DNA from: an uncultured Clostridia bacterium
Lineage (GTDB): Bacteria > Bacillota > Clostridia > Oscillospirales > Acutalibacteraceae
Length of the DNA stretch: 64,000 bases
NCBI GenBank assembly: GCA_945874765.1
Contig: CAMCHQ010000006.1
Span: forward strand, 62,001 to 126,000
Direction: 5' to 3'
The notes under the pieces were generated by a model. It saw only the letters and a list, made by a program, of their open reading frames with translations. It did not search any database and had not been told where the DNA came from. Shown piece after piece: positions 1 to 8,084 of this stretch. Position 1 is the first letter of the stretch. Each line of letters opens with the position of its first letter. The position numbers and the translations under genes were made by a program.

Positions 1-659
1 ATTAGGCAAATAAGCGATAAAGCAATCATTAAATAATCCGTTTTGGAACTTTTGAAAAATGCGGCTCTGTCACTGCTTTCCTCCGTAACCCTGTAAATGT
101 TCATAAGCTGCAAAGCAGAGAATATATGCGTGAACGGGAATATTAAAAATAATGTGTATTTAAGTCCGTATTTAAAACCGCTTTTCGATTTCGAATTGAT
201 TACTTTTATCAGTATTACAAATATAAACGAAAAAGAAAAAGTAAATAAAAGAGTTGAAATATAGATAATCGTCGGTACTTTGTAGTTAAAGGCATTTGAA
301 ATGTTGATGCCGAACATTGAAAGTGCCAAAGACGATGCAAGCGACGAAAGCGTATAAGTAACCAGGCTGAAAATCATTGAAATCACTCGGGCAAATAAGC
401 TTGCGTTTGTGACAAAGAAGAGAACCGCAAAAAGCACAAGATAATATACCAATAAAATAATAATCTCGTTTTTCTCATTTGCTATCGGAAGGAATATGTA
501 TGAAAAAACCATTCCTGAAACTACCATAGACAAAAAAGTCACGAAAGTGTTGTATTTGTCCTCCAAAACCTGATGAACTACATTAAATATAATAATTACC
601 CTTACCAAATGCATTAAAAAGGTAAGCGGGAAAAATTGTGTTAAATCAACATATGCCAT
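1..659 (-). CDS. Membrane sensor protein, N-terminal part (probable LytTR-partner histidine kinase), truncated by window edge
   Basis: The minus strand reads open from an ATG at 659 to the window edge, giving about 219 residues without a stop. The visible part is almost wholly hydrophobic: I count about five to six membrane spans separated by short polar loops, with an N-terminus starting MAYVDLTQFF. No kinase motif lies in the visible part. An AAGGAG box lies upstream of the ATG, with a slightly long spacer. The gene follows the LytTR regulator at 690-1403 by 30 bases on the same strand, the usual arrangement of AgrC/GHKL-type sensor kinases and their AgrA/LytR regulators. The sensor role is inferred from that context and the polytopic N-terminus; the catalytic half is off-window. 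Confidence 0.6.
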   Translation of the reverse strand, partial: MAYVDLTQFFPLTFLMHLVRVIIIFNVVHQVLEDKYNTFVTFLSMVVSGMVFSYIFLPIANEKNEIIILLVYYLVLFAVLFFVTNASLFARVISMIFSLVTYTLSSLASSLALSMFGINISNAFNYKVPTIIYISTLLFTFSFSFIFVILIKVINSKSKSGFKYGLKYTLFLIFPFTHIFSALQLMNIYRVTEESSDRAAFFKSSKTDYLMIALSLICL

Positions 660-689
660 TGCCGTTAAAATACTCCTTAATGTTTTCTA

Positions 690-1403
690 TTATATATTTT
701 CTATATAATCCTTGTAAATGTCAACCATTTTAGAATATTTTTTCGGCGGAATAGGTATTTCATCACCTGAATTTACCTTGAACTTGTACTGCTCAAAACT
801 TACTATGTGATTCATATTTACCATAAAACATTTGTGACAACGCAAAAAGTTAGGCGGAAGCGTCTTTTCGTATTCCTTAAGCGTGGAATAAATTGTTATA
901 GGCTCTTCGTTTGTTATATGTAATACGAGATTGTTGTTGAACGTTTCAATATAAATAAGCTCGTTAAAATTAACCGCAATATTTTTACTGCCGGATTTCA
1001 CAATCGTCATATTGTTTTTCTTTTGCGTTGTGTTTTTCAAAGCTTTTCTCAATGCATTTGTAATCGATTCGTCATTCATCTTTTGCTTGATAATAAAATA
1101 ACAACAGTTGGTTTCGGAAAGATTATATGCGCATTGCGGATAAGACGTCATAAAAACAGATTGCGTGTAACTGTTTTTCAAATTTGAAATTGACCAGTCG
1201 ATAGCATTTCTGTCATTAACCATCACGTCCAAAAAGGCTATGTCAACTCTGTTGTTGTCATAATATTCCTTAAATGTGTCCAAATCCGTAAAACTTGTAA
1301 CAGTGTATTCAATGTCAATAAGCTTTGAAAGTGCATTTTTGATTTTATACGATAATATTTCATTAAATTCGATTGAATCATCGCAAATTGCTATTTTAAT
1401 CAT
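690..1403 (-). CDS. LytTR-family response regulator (AgrA/LytR type)
   Basis: 237 residues. The N-terminus has receiver-domain features: the acidic IAICDDS pocket near residues 4-10 and the phospho-acceptor Asp in AFLDVMV near residue 59. The C-terminal part, about 135-237, is a LytTR DNA-binding domain, with the typical YIETFNNN strand and the FLRCHKCFMVN segment. A RBS (AGGAGAAA) lies just upstream of the ATG on the minus strand. It is the first gene of a leftward pair with the membrane sensor at 1-659. It is divergent from the FHA/secretion locus, sharing a 326-base intergenic region, so control of that locus by this system is possible. LytTR regulators often answer peptide quorum signals; the ligand here is unknown. 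Confidence 0.93.
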   Translation of the reverse strand: MIKIAICDDSIEFNEILSYKIKNALSKLIDIEYTVTSFTDLDTFKEYYDNNRVDIAFLDVMVNDRNAIDWSISNLKNSYTQSVFMTSYPQCAYNLSETNCCYFIIKQKMNDESITNALRKALKNTTQKKNNMTIVKSGSKNIAVNFNELIYIETFNNNLVLHITNEEPITIYSTLKEYEKTLPPNFLRCHKCFMVNMNHIVSFEQYKFKVNSGDEIPIPPKKYSKMVDIYKDYIENI

Positions 1404-1576
1404 TGTTTTTTCTCCTGCTTGTGCAATTCATACATTTTATTATAGCATACTTTGTAAATTATAGATACATTATATCATTATTTTTACTCATTAGTGAAGT
1501 TATTTACCACGCAAAAACCGTCCGTCACCATAAACATATTGCCGAATGCTTTTAAATTAAGTAAAATTATTAACAA

Positions 1577-1607
1577 TGTATAAACAAAAAGTGTAAGTGT
1601 TTATACA
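1577..1607. repeat. 9-bp inverted repeat, operator-like or hairpin
   Basis: The arms TGTATAAAC and GTTTATACA are perfect complements separated by 13 bases. No T-run follows, so it does not look like a terminator. It lies about 40 bases upstream of the candidate promoter of the FHA gene and could be a regulator site; this is inference. Confidence 0.5.
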
Positions 1608-1642
1608 GGAGTATTTTTGAGAAATGAAAAAAGTTATTTTAT

Positions 1643-1671
1643 TTGCAATTTTTAAACGGCGGTAATATTTT
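1643..1671 (+). promoter_or_regulatory. Candidate sigma-A promoter for the FHA/type VII locus
   Basis: TTGCAA at 1643-1648 and TATTTT at 1666-1671 are separated by 17 bases. The -10 box touches the 20-bp tandem repeat at 1671-1710. The predicted transcript would have a leader of about 50 bases before the GTG at 1730. Confidence 0.45.
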
Positions 1672-1710
1672 TAATCGCTTTTGAAAGATATTAATCGCTT
1701 TTGATTATTT
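1671..1710 (+). repeat. 20-bp tandem direct repeat before the FHA gene
   Basis: Two adjacent 20-base units both begin TTAATCGCTTTTGA and then diverge (AAGATA versus TTATTT). The repeat lies in the predicted 5' leader, 20 bases upstream of the chosen start codon, so it could affect translation or be a regulator half-site pair. Function is unknown. Confidence 0.7.
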
Positions 1711-1729
1711 GGTGAACGGAGAAGCTAAC

Positions 1730-2890
1730 GTGTCTAAATTGAAAGTAAAATTTAAGGACTCCCAAATAACGGTTAAGAGTAAGCTTGCAAAGGACGAACA
1801 GATTAATGCCCGTGAGCTTGAAATTCTTAACTCTAAAATAATACGTGGAATTATGAAGCCGACTGTAGAAGGAGAAAAGAAATTATCCTACCTGTCTCCG
1901 AGCGGAATTAAACTTGAGGCATATTTGAAAAAGGGTATTTCCAAAAACGATTTCTTCTTGGTAATAGCGCAAATATTAGAGGCAGTTAAGTCTATCGGCA
2001 GAAACTCCTTTAATGTTAATAATTTGATACTTAATATGAAGTACGTATTCGTAAACGAGATGACGCACGAACTTCACTTTGTTTATCAACCTATTTATTC
2101 AAGCGCTATTGCATCAGATTTGGCTTCTTTTTTATATGATGTAGCATATTCCGTAACTCTTGCGCTCAATGAGGACTATAAGTGCGTTAATGATTTTATA
2201 GCCTATTTAAAGAGCTTGCAGGCTGTGTCGGTAATTAAAATAGAAAAATATTTGCTTGACGTTTATCCTCAAATTTATAAGCAGGTTAAAAGGCAGAAGT
2301 ACGGTCAAAGCGAATATCTCGGCTCGTTTAAAAACGGAAAAGATATTTACTATGATATGGATAACAGAAAAAGACCTACTCCTTTGGATGATGACGACGC
2401 CACCTCTCTTTTGGACGAAAGCGACGCTGACGAAGCAACTTCTCTATTGGAAGAAGAGGAAGACGAAGCAACCTCTCTATTGGAAGAAGAGGAGGACGAA
2501 GCAACCTCTCTTTTGATGGAAGATGAGGAAGAGGCAACGTCTGTTTTAATCGACGATGACGAGGCAACTTCTCTTTTGTGTGAGGGACCTCAAATATCTT
2601 ACCCTTATTTAATAAGAAAAAGCAGTTTTGACAGGGTTGATATTAATAAACCTGTTTTTCGTATCGGTAAGGAAAGAAGCTATGTTGATTATTTCGTGGC
2701 AAATAACAATGCGGTAAGCCGTATCCACGCCGATATTATTACTAAAAATAATTGCTGTTTTGTTAAAGACGAAAATTCCACAAACGGTACCTACGTGAAC
2801 GGCAGCAGGTTAAATCCAAATGAAGAGGTTCAGATTTTCGACGGCGATATTGTCACTTTCGCAAACGACGAATTTGAATTTCATTTGTAA
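1730..2890 (+). CDS. FHA-domain protein with acidic Thr-rich tandem repeat (DUF6382-like N-terminus)
   Basis: About 386 residues. I chose the GTG at 1730 because ACGGAGAAG lies six bases upstream; the longer TTG reading from 1709 has no RBS. Residues 1-190 form a domain resembling the DUF6382 region that often precedes FHA in Firmicutes. Residues about 219-284 carry six acidic (D/E)ATS(L/V)L units, three of them from a perfect-phase 33-bp DNA repeat. Residues about 290-386 are an FHA domain with RIGKE, SRIHAD and STNGTYVNG, so the phospho-Thr binding residues are present. Each repeat has Leu at T+3, the position FHA domains read, so the tail may be phosphorylated by the locus kinases and bound by FHA domains in cis or trans. 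No signal peptide; probably cytoplasmic. Confidence 0.85.
   Translation: MSKLKVKFKDSQITVKSKLAKDEQINARELEILNSKIIRGIMKPTVEGEKKLSYLSPSGIKLEAYLKKGISKNDFFLVIAQILEAVKSIGRNSFNVNNLILNMKYVFVNEMTHELHFVYQPIYSSAIASDLASFLYDVAYSVTLALNEDYKCVNDFIAYLKSLQAVSVIKIEKYLLDVYPQIYKQVKRQKYGQSEYLGSFKNGKDIYYDMDNRKRPTPLDDDDATSLLDESDADEATSLLEEEEDEATSLLEEEEDEATSLLMEDEEEATSVLIDDDEATSLLCEGPQISYPYLIRKSSFDRVDINKPVFRIGKERSYVDYFVANNNAVSRIHADIITKNNCCFVKDENSTNGTYVNGSRLNPNEEVQIFDGDIVTFANDEFEFHL
2429..2527 (+). repeat. 33-bp coding tandem repeat (DEATSLLEEEE units)
   Basis: Three consecutive 33-base units at 2429-2461, 2462-2494 and 2495-2527 encode 11-residue acidic units with ATSLL. Degenerate copies flank them on both sides. The DNA similarity of the first two is nearly complete, suggesting recent slippage or selection for more phospho-acceptor sites. 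Confidence 0.85.
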
Positions 2891-2920
2891 ATGTAATTGA
2901 ATTTTAGGCGGATTAAAAAA

Positions 2921-5900
2921 ATGAACGAAATTCCTGTTAATTGTTTTGATGATTCATTATTTGAAAGTGATTGCAAAAAACAAAGTGAAGTTATTAAACA
3001 GCAGTATCATAACAAATATTTTAACAAACAGTTTTCGATTTTAGGCGATTCTATTAGCACTCTTGTAGGATATAATCCGAAAGGCTACAAGGTGTTTTTT
3101 GATGAGCGTAACTGTGAAAAAGCAAGTATTCACGATATGAATGATACTTGGTGGGGAAAGGTTATTGAATTCTTTGGCGGCGAATTGCTTGTGAACAATT
3201 CTTGGTCGGGCAGTCGTGTTACCGGCAGTAGCGCAACTCTTTTTCCATCGGGATGCAGTGATGAAAGAACAGAGGGTTTACATATTGATAATACTAAGCC
3301 TGATGTTATTATTATTTATCTTGGCACAAACGATTGGGCAAAAGGTGCAGAAAAACACTGTGTTGATTACATATTGACAGAAGATTTTCATTGCCAATCA
3401 TTTGATTTTGCATATTCAATGCTCATTACAAAGCTTGAATCGAATTATCCTGATTCTGAAATATGGTGTTGTACTCTAAATACTACATTTATGTCATCAA
3501 ACCCTTCCTTCAAATTTCCTTATACTTACGGCGGGACGCATATTGAAGAATATAACCAAATTATTAAAGATACAGCGAATATGCATAAGTGTAAGGTTAT
3601 CGATTTGTATGATTACCATATCCCTTATGATTCCATAGACGGTTCGCATCCAAATGCAGATGGAATGAATACGCTGGCTACTTTGATGATAAGAGAAATC
3701 GGAGGAAAGGAAGTAGAAAGGTTTATGGATTTTGAAAATGAAAATAATGTTGAAAAAGTTGAAATGAATTTTTGTTCTCATTGTGGAAATGCAATAAAGC
3801 TTGAAGCTAACTTTTGTGCATATTGCGGTACTCCTGTGAATGAAAATTCTGAATTTGATATATGCCCTAATTGTAATCAGAGGACATTAAAACACTCTCT
3901 GTCATCTGATTATTGTACTAATTGTGGATTCAAGGCGCTAATTTATAGTGATAAATCCCCATATATATGGAATCCGTCGAACATGAATATTGATGATATT
4001 AAATGTTTCGGAGTATCTTTTGGCGATTGCCCTAATATCAATATATCTTTTGATAGCGATAAGTTAATTGTATGTAATCGAATTAATCCCCGAGACGGAG
4101 GAATGAATTTTCCTGACGGCTTTTTCAATGACAAGATAGTTAATCTTACAATTGAACAAAAAGAAAGCATAATTAATTTTATTAAGACTATAGATTTTAG
4201 TGCTTGGAAAACAGAAAGCCATACTATCGAAATGCTTGAATTAGGTGCATGTGGGTTTTATATATCTGAGTCGTTTTCCATTACATTTAATAACGGAAAC
4301 ACTTTTGTGTGCCATAATCCTGAGTACAAAGAATTTAATCAGTTAATAGATTTTCTTAAAAGTTTTTGTGACAACAGTTGGTTTGAACTTTATTACGGAG
4401 AAAAAGTTGAAGATGACACCGTATTACTTGAAGAGACATATGATTCAGATGCGGATTATGTCTTTTTGCCATCAGATATGACTCGTTTATTGTTTGATAA
4501 CACACTAAAGCTTTTTGATTCCGATGCAAATCAAAACATTGAAATGCAAAGCGAAAAGATTGATGTTGGCAGAAATTCGGAATGCGATATTCATATTGAT
4601 AATAATTATATATCGCAAATTCACGCTTCTTTTTATCATGAAGATTCTAGTTGGTTTATTATGGATAAGGGCTCAACAAACGGCACTTGGCTTAACGGTA
4701 AAAAGCTTGAACAAAATACAAAATATGAGCTTTATTGCGATGATGTAATAAATTTTTCAAAAGTAAAAGAGTATATTTTTTATAAAACAAATACGAAAGA
4801 AAACAAAGAATACAGTGAAGAGGAATTGCTTGGAATTTTAGAGGAAGCAATAGAACGATTTCATTCAAATAGTGACGATACAGACGCATTAAAAATAATT
4901 GCGTTAACTATGGCAGAGGTTCCTATTTATTTTCCGATGGATTATGATTTCTACGAAATGTTCGGAAACATTGATCCTTTACAGCTTAAAAAAGGGGAAA
5001 CCATAACCACTACCAAAGATGTCAAAATGAAAATTGTAACTTTGCAAGTTGGTGATGAAGAAATTGTGCCGATGTTTACATCTGTCGAACAGGCACATAA
5101 AGGTCCGGACGTAAATATTACAAGGCTGTATCCACAGGACTATTTGCCGATTGTAATATCTATGAATAAATCATTCGCATTGAATCCGTTTAACAACAAT
5201 GCAGTTTCGTTGAAATCCGGATTTTTAAGAGATATTGTCCTTCCTCTTGTGCAAGAAGCATTGAAAGATAAGGAAGAAAAAGAAACCGATAATGAATCGA
5301 AAGGAAATATTATTCCGATTGATGCTAATATCGGAACAGTTATTAATGACAGATACGAATTACTAAAACTCATTGGCGAGGGCGGAATGATAAAGGTATA
5401 TCTTGCCGCTGATAAAAGACTAAATAAGATGTGGGCGGTTAAGGTTGCTAAAACCGATACCCATAATAATTCAGATTTTGTTCGGGAAACTGTATTAAAG
5501 GAAGCAAAAGCGATGAAGTTGTTTGATCATCCTGCTATACCAAGGATTGCCGAGATTGTTGTTGATTCGCAACATATTGCAGTTGTACAGGATTACGTTG
5601 AGGGACCAACACTTAAGGATATCCTTGAAAATTACGGTGCACAACCTGAAGAGCGAGTAATTGATTGGGTAAAACAAGTTTGTGATGTATTAAATTATCT
5701 TCATGCATTTGATCCGCCGTATATCTATCGTGATATGAAACCAGGCAATTTAATGTTAGAGCCAAACGGAACGATAAAACTGATTGATTTCGGTATCATG
5801 AGAACATATAAGCCGAACAAAACAGAGGACACCTGTTTTCTCGGAACTAAAGGCTATGCTGCACCCGAGCAGTATGGTGGACGAGGTCAGACAGACGTAA

Positions 5901-6193
5901 GGACAGATGTTTATGGTCTTGGAATGACGATGTACCATTTGCTGACAGGGATTGATCCTCAAGAACTAAACTTTTCTGTAAAACCGATATGTCAAATAAA
6001 TCCTAATTTACCTAAGGGTTTGGAATTTATAGTGGATAAATGTATTCAACTTGATCCTGCAAATCGTTATCAGTCCTGCACTGAGTTGCTGAATGATTTG
6101 AATAGATATCAATCATGTGGTGAATTGGGCGAAGAGTTTGATTATCTTAAGGAAAATAAGAAGCTTAAAAAAAGATTTATGTTATTTGGATGA
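2921..6193 (+). CDS. Multidomain fusion: SGNH hydrolase, zinc ribbons, FHA, SseB-like domain, Ser/Thr kinase
   Basis: About 1090 residues from the ATG at 2921, preceded by TTAGGCGG; a TTG at 2897 gives a longer but less likely start. In order: an SGNH/GDSL hydrolase at about 35-270 with GDSIS (Ser near 44), LGTNDW and DGSHPN; two zinc ribbons at about 284-343 with CxxC pairs; an unassigned region; an FHA domain at about 530-625 with VGRNSEC and STNGTWLNG; an SseB-like segment at about 650-780; and a Ser/Thr kinase at about 807-1065 with GEGGM, AVKVAK, YRDMKPGN, DFG and the APEQ loop, all catalytic residues present. The kinase closely resembles the one at 8085-9845. A lone acidic TVLL motif lies near residue 508. 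Base composition looks more AT-rich than the flanking genes. No signal or membrane segment is evident, so the hydrolase acts inside the cell; its substrate is unknown. Confidence 0.85.
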   Translation: MNEIPVNCFDDSLFESDCKKQSEVIKQQYHNKYFNKQFSILGDSISTLVGYNPKGYKVFFDERNCEKASIHDMNDTWWGKVIEFFGGELLVNNSWSGSRVTGSSATLFPSGCSDERTEGLHIDNTKPDVIIIYLGTNDWAKGAEKHCVDYILTEDFHCQSFDFAYSMLITKLESNYPDSEIWCCTLNTTFMSSNPSFKFPYTYGGTHIEEYNQIIKDTANMHKCKVIDLYDYHIPYDSIDGSHPNADGMNTLATLMIREIGGKEVERFMDFENENNVEKVEMNFCSHCGNAIKLEANFCAYCGTPVNENSEFDICPNCNQRTLKHSLSSDYCTNCGFKALIYSDKSPYIWNPSNMNIDDIKCFGVSFGDCPNINISFDSDKLIVCNRINPRDGGMNFPDGFFNDKIVNLTIEQKESIINFIKTIDFSAWKTESHTIEMLELGACGFYISESFSITFNNGNTFVCHNPEYKEFNQLIDFLKSFCDNSWFELYYGEKVEDDTVLLEETYDSDADYVFLPSDMTRLLFDNTLKLFDSDANQNIEMQSEKIDVGRNSECDIHIDNNYISQIHASFYHEDSSWFIMDKGSTNGTWLNGKKLEQNTKYELYCDDVINFSKVKEYIFYKTNTKENKEYSEEELLGILEEAIERFHSNSDDTDALKIIALTMAEVPIYFPMDYDFYEMFGNIDPLQLKKGETITTTKDVKMKIVTLQVGDEEIVPMFTSVEQAHKGPDVNITRLYPQDYLPIVISMNKSFALNPFNNNAVSLKSGFLRDIVLPLVQEALKDKEEKETDNESKGNIIPIDANIGTVINDRYELLKLIGEGGMIKVYLAADKRLNKMWAVKVAKTDTHNNSDFVRETVLKEAKAMKLFDHPAIPRIAEIVVDSQHIAVVQDYVEGPTLKDILENYGAQPEERVIDWVKQVCDVLNYLHAFDPPYIYRDMKPGNLMLEPNGTIKLIDFGIMRTYKPNKTEDTCFLGTKGYAAPEQYGGRGQTDVRTDVYGLGMTMYHLLTGIDPQELNFSVKPICQINPNLPKGLEFIVDKCIQLDPANRYQSCTELLNDLNRYQSCGELGEEFDYLKENKKLKKRFMLFG

Positions 6194-6261
6194 AAACGGT
6201 AATCCGATTTTTAATTAATTACTTAATTTTATACTACATTTTATATTACGAGGTGTTAATT

Positions 6262-6453
6262 ATGAAAAAGAGAGTTATAGGAATTATATTGCTTATTGTT
6301 GATGCAATGGCAATACTTGGCGGATTTGTTAATGGCAGTTGGGCTGCGTTGGGTGATGATAATATCATAACTGCTGCTACACAAGTGATTGTACCTATAG
6401 TAATATTTGTTATTGCTATTATTTTAATAGTAAAATCGAAGAAAAACAACTGA
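6262..6453 (+). CDS. Small membrane protein, two spans, unknown function
   Basis: 63 residues from the ATG at 6262, chosen because GAGGTG lies six bases upstream; an upstream in-frame start at 6190 overlaps the previous gene and has no RBS. The protein has hydrophobic segments at about residues 6-24 and 39-58 and a basic C-terminus KSKKNN. I do not recognise a family. It lies between the kinase fusion and the PP2C relic in the AT-rich part of the locus and may have arrived with that segment. Confidence 0.55.
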   Translation: MKKRVIGIILLIVDAMAILGGFVNGSWAALGDDNIITAATQVIVPIVIFVIAIILIVKSKKNN

Positions 6454-6490
6454 TATAAATTTCATAGGAAAATATATGATTTTTATTAAA

Positions 6491-6645
6491 GTTCAGTTAT
6501 CGATATAGGTGACATGAAAACAAATTATGACAGGTATGCTTTTTATTAAGGACAAGTACTTGATTGCGCATGTGCACGCAAGACGGTTAATAAAATTTAA
6601 TCTTGATAACAAGCAGTTATTAGATTTCAAATCAGTTACTTGATT
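6491..6645 (+). pseudogene. Internally deleted relic of a PP2C phosphatase gene
   Basis: Blocks of this gap match the intact PP2C gene at 7302-8072 in the same order and strand. 6493-6532 resembles 7324-7365 (shared TCGATATAGGT and AAACAAAT types); 6534-6575 resembles 7638-7679 with the shared ATGCTTTTTATTAA core; 6577-6597 resembles 7864-7880 around GCAAGACGGTTAA; and 6592-6636 loosely resembles 7943-8012. The segments between are deleted and the frame is broken, so this is a collinear remnant, not a gene. It marks a past duplication, or an insertion of the 2921-6453 segment that replaced the original phosphatase neighbourhood. Confidence 0.75.
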
Positions 6646-6661
6646 TTTATGGAGAAAAACG

Positions 6662-7291
6662 ATGAAGTTATGTAAAACCTGCGGAGCAAAGCTTAACGAT
6701 GATGCGGCATTTTGTTATATTTGCGGTGGTGCTGCCGTGCAAGCAGACACGATAAAAGCACCGACAGATTTTGATGATACAGAGGCAACAACAGTGCTCA
6801 ATGAAAGCGAATTTGATGATAAGGCTGAGGAAACAACAGTTTTAAGTGGCAATAGTCCGTATCAGAACGGCAATTCGTATCAAAATAACAACCTGTATCA
6901 AGGCGGTAATAATCAAAGTGAATACTCAAATATAATTGAAAAGCCTTCATTTAAGGATTGTTATATAAAGTTTTGGAAAAATTATACTAATTTTTCCGGT
7001 AGGGCAAGGAGAAGCGAGTATTGGTACGTTGTATTAGCGAATATTTTAATTTCTCTTGTAACTATGATACCTTATGTCGGACCGGTTATAGACGGTTTGT
7101 ATATGATAGCGATTTTAGTGCCTACGCTTGCTTTGATGGTGAGAAGATTGCACGATTTAGGTAAGGATTGGTATTATATATTCTTTGCATTGATTCCTTT
7201 GGTAGGTCAAATAATTATGCTTGTTTGGTTTTGTACTGACAGTCAAGTCGGCGCAAATGAATTCGGTGAAAATCCAAAGGGCGTAAATTAG
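6662..7291 (+). CDS. Zinc-ribbon, DUF805 membrane protein with TTVL motifs
   Basis: 209 residues, RBS GGAGAAAA before the ATG. Residues 1-23 are a zinc ribbon (CKTCG and CYICG). Residues about 37-63 hold two acidic Thr motifs, EATTVL and EETTVL, both with Leu three residues after the first Thr. A Gln/Asn/Tyr-rich linker follows. Residues about 97-209 match the DUF805 family, with FSGRARRSEYW, three or so hydrophobic spans and the RRLHDLGKDW loop. The protein is therefore membrane-bound with a cytoplasmic N-terminal tail that could be phosphorylated by the adjacent kinase and recruit FHA proteins. It lies 10 bases before the PP2C gene, likely co-transcribed. Biochemical role unknown. Confidence 0.85.
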   Translation: MKLCKTCGAKLNDDAAFCYICGGAAVQADTIKAPTDFDDTEATTVLNESEFDDKAEETTVLSGNSPYQNGNSYQNNNLYQGGNNQSEYSNIIEKPSFKDCYIKFWKNYTNFSGRARRSEYWYVVLANILISLVTMIPYVGPVIDGLYMIAILVPTLALMVRRLHDLGKDWYYIFFALIPLVGQIIMLVWFCTDSQVGANEFGENPKGVN

Positions 7292-7301
7292 GAGAATTCT
7301 T

Positions 7302-8072
7302 ATGAAATATTTTGCATCAGCTGTTACCGATATAGGTAACACGAAGAAAACAAATCAGGACAGCGTTTGTGTAAAAATTGCACAAAGCGAAAAATACGGT
7401 CAGGTTGCAATGGCTGTCCTTTGCGACGGAATGGGCGGTCTTGACAAAGGCGAGCTTGCAAGCGCAACCGTTATCAGGGCATTTTCAAAATGGTTTGAAG
7501 AAGAACTGCCGTTATCGCTCAAAAAGCTTTCTTGGAGTGCTCTTTCGGACGAGTGGGAAAGAATAGCGAAAGAGCAAAACTATTTAATCGGTCAGTACGG
7601 CAACAAGATTGAAAGCTCGGTCGGCACAACTTTGACCGCTATGCTTTTTATTAAAGATAAATATTTGATTGCGCACGTAGGCGATTCACGTGTTTACAGC
7701 ATTACCTCAAGCGTTAATCAGCTTACCGAGGACCAAACGTTTATTGCAAGGGAAATCAAGGCGGGCAGAATGACGCTTGAGCAGGCTAAGGTTCACCCTA
7801 AGAGAAATCAGCTTCTTCAATGTATCGGTGCATCCCGTAATGTTGAACCGCAGATGATTTTAGGCAAGACGGTTAAAAACAGCGTTTATATGTTTTGTTC
7901 CGACGGTTTCAGGCACGTGCTTACAAATGAAGAAATTTACGAAAATTTCAATTTTGATAATTTAAACGATGAACAGGCAATGGAAAGAAACAGCAGATAT
8001 TTAATCGATTTGGTTAAAAGCAGAAACGAAAAAGATAATATAACTGTTGCTCTTATAAAATGTATCGGATAG
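7302..8072 (+). CDS. PP2C-family Ser/Thr protein phosphatase (PrpC/Stp-like)
   Basis: 256 residues, RBS AGGAG. It removes phosphate from Ser/Thr residues using two metal ions. Seen motifs: DSVCVK near 24, the metal-binding LCDGMGG near 42-48, SVGTTLTAM near 107, AHVGDSRVY near 125, CSDGF near 195 and the closing EKDNITVALI near 243-252, so the metal ligands are intact. It directly precedes the transmembrane kinase with 12 bases between, the classical prpC-prkC pair of Firmicutes. Probable targets are the kinases and Thr-motif proteins of this locus. Soluble, cytoplasmic. Confidence 0.95.
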   Translation: MKYFASAVTDIGNTKKTNQDSVCVKIAQSEKYGQVAMAVLCDGMGGLDKGELASATVIRAFSKWFEEELPLSLKKLSWSALSDEWERIAKEQNYLIGQYGNKIESSVGTTLTAMLFIKDKYLIAHVGDSRVYSITSSVNQLTEDQTFIAREIKAGRMTLEQAKVHPKRNQLLQCIGASRNVEPQMILGKTVKNSVYMFCSDGFRHVLTNEEIYENFNFDNLNDEQAMERNSRYLIDLVKSRNEKDNITVALIKCIG

Positions 8073-8084
8073 GACGGTGTAATT

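Larger units (their letters stand above)
1404..1729. promoter_or_regulatory. Divergent intergenic region upstream of the FHA/type VII locus
   Basis: This 326-base AT-rich gap separates the leftward regulator from the rightward secretion locus. It holds a perfect 9-bp inverted repeat (TGTATAAAC at 1577-1585 and GTTTATACA at 1599-1607), a candidate promoter, and a 20-bp tandem duplication directly before the first gene. I see no convincing ORF in it. A LytTR-type direct repeat was looked for but not clearly found. Confidence 0.55.

Noticed and set aside
1404-1729. LytTR direct-repeat binding site
   Set aside because: GTT-containing segments exist but none forms a properly spaced consensus pair by eye.
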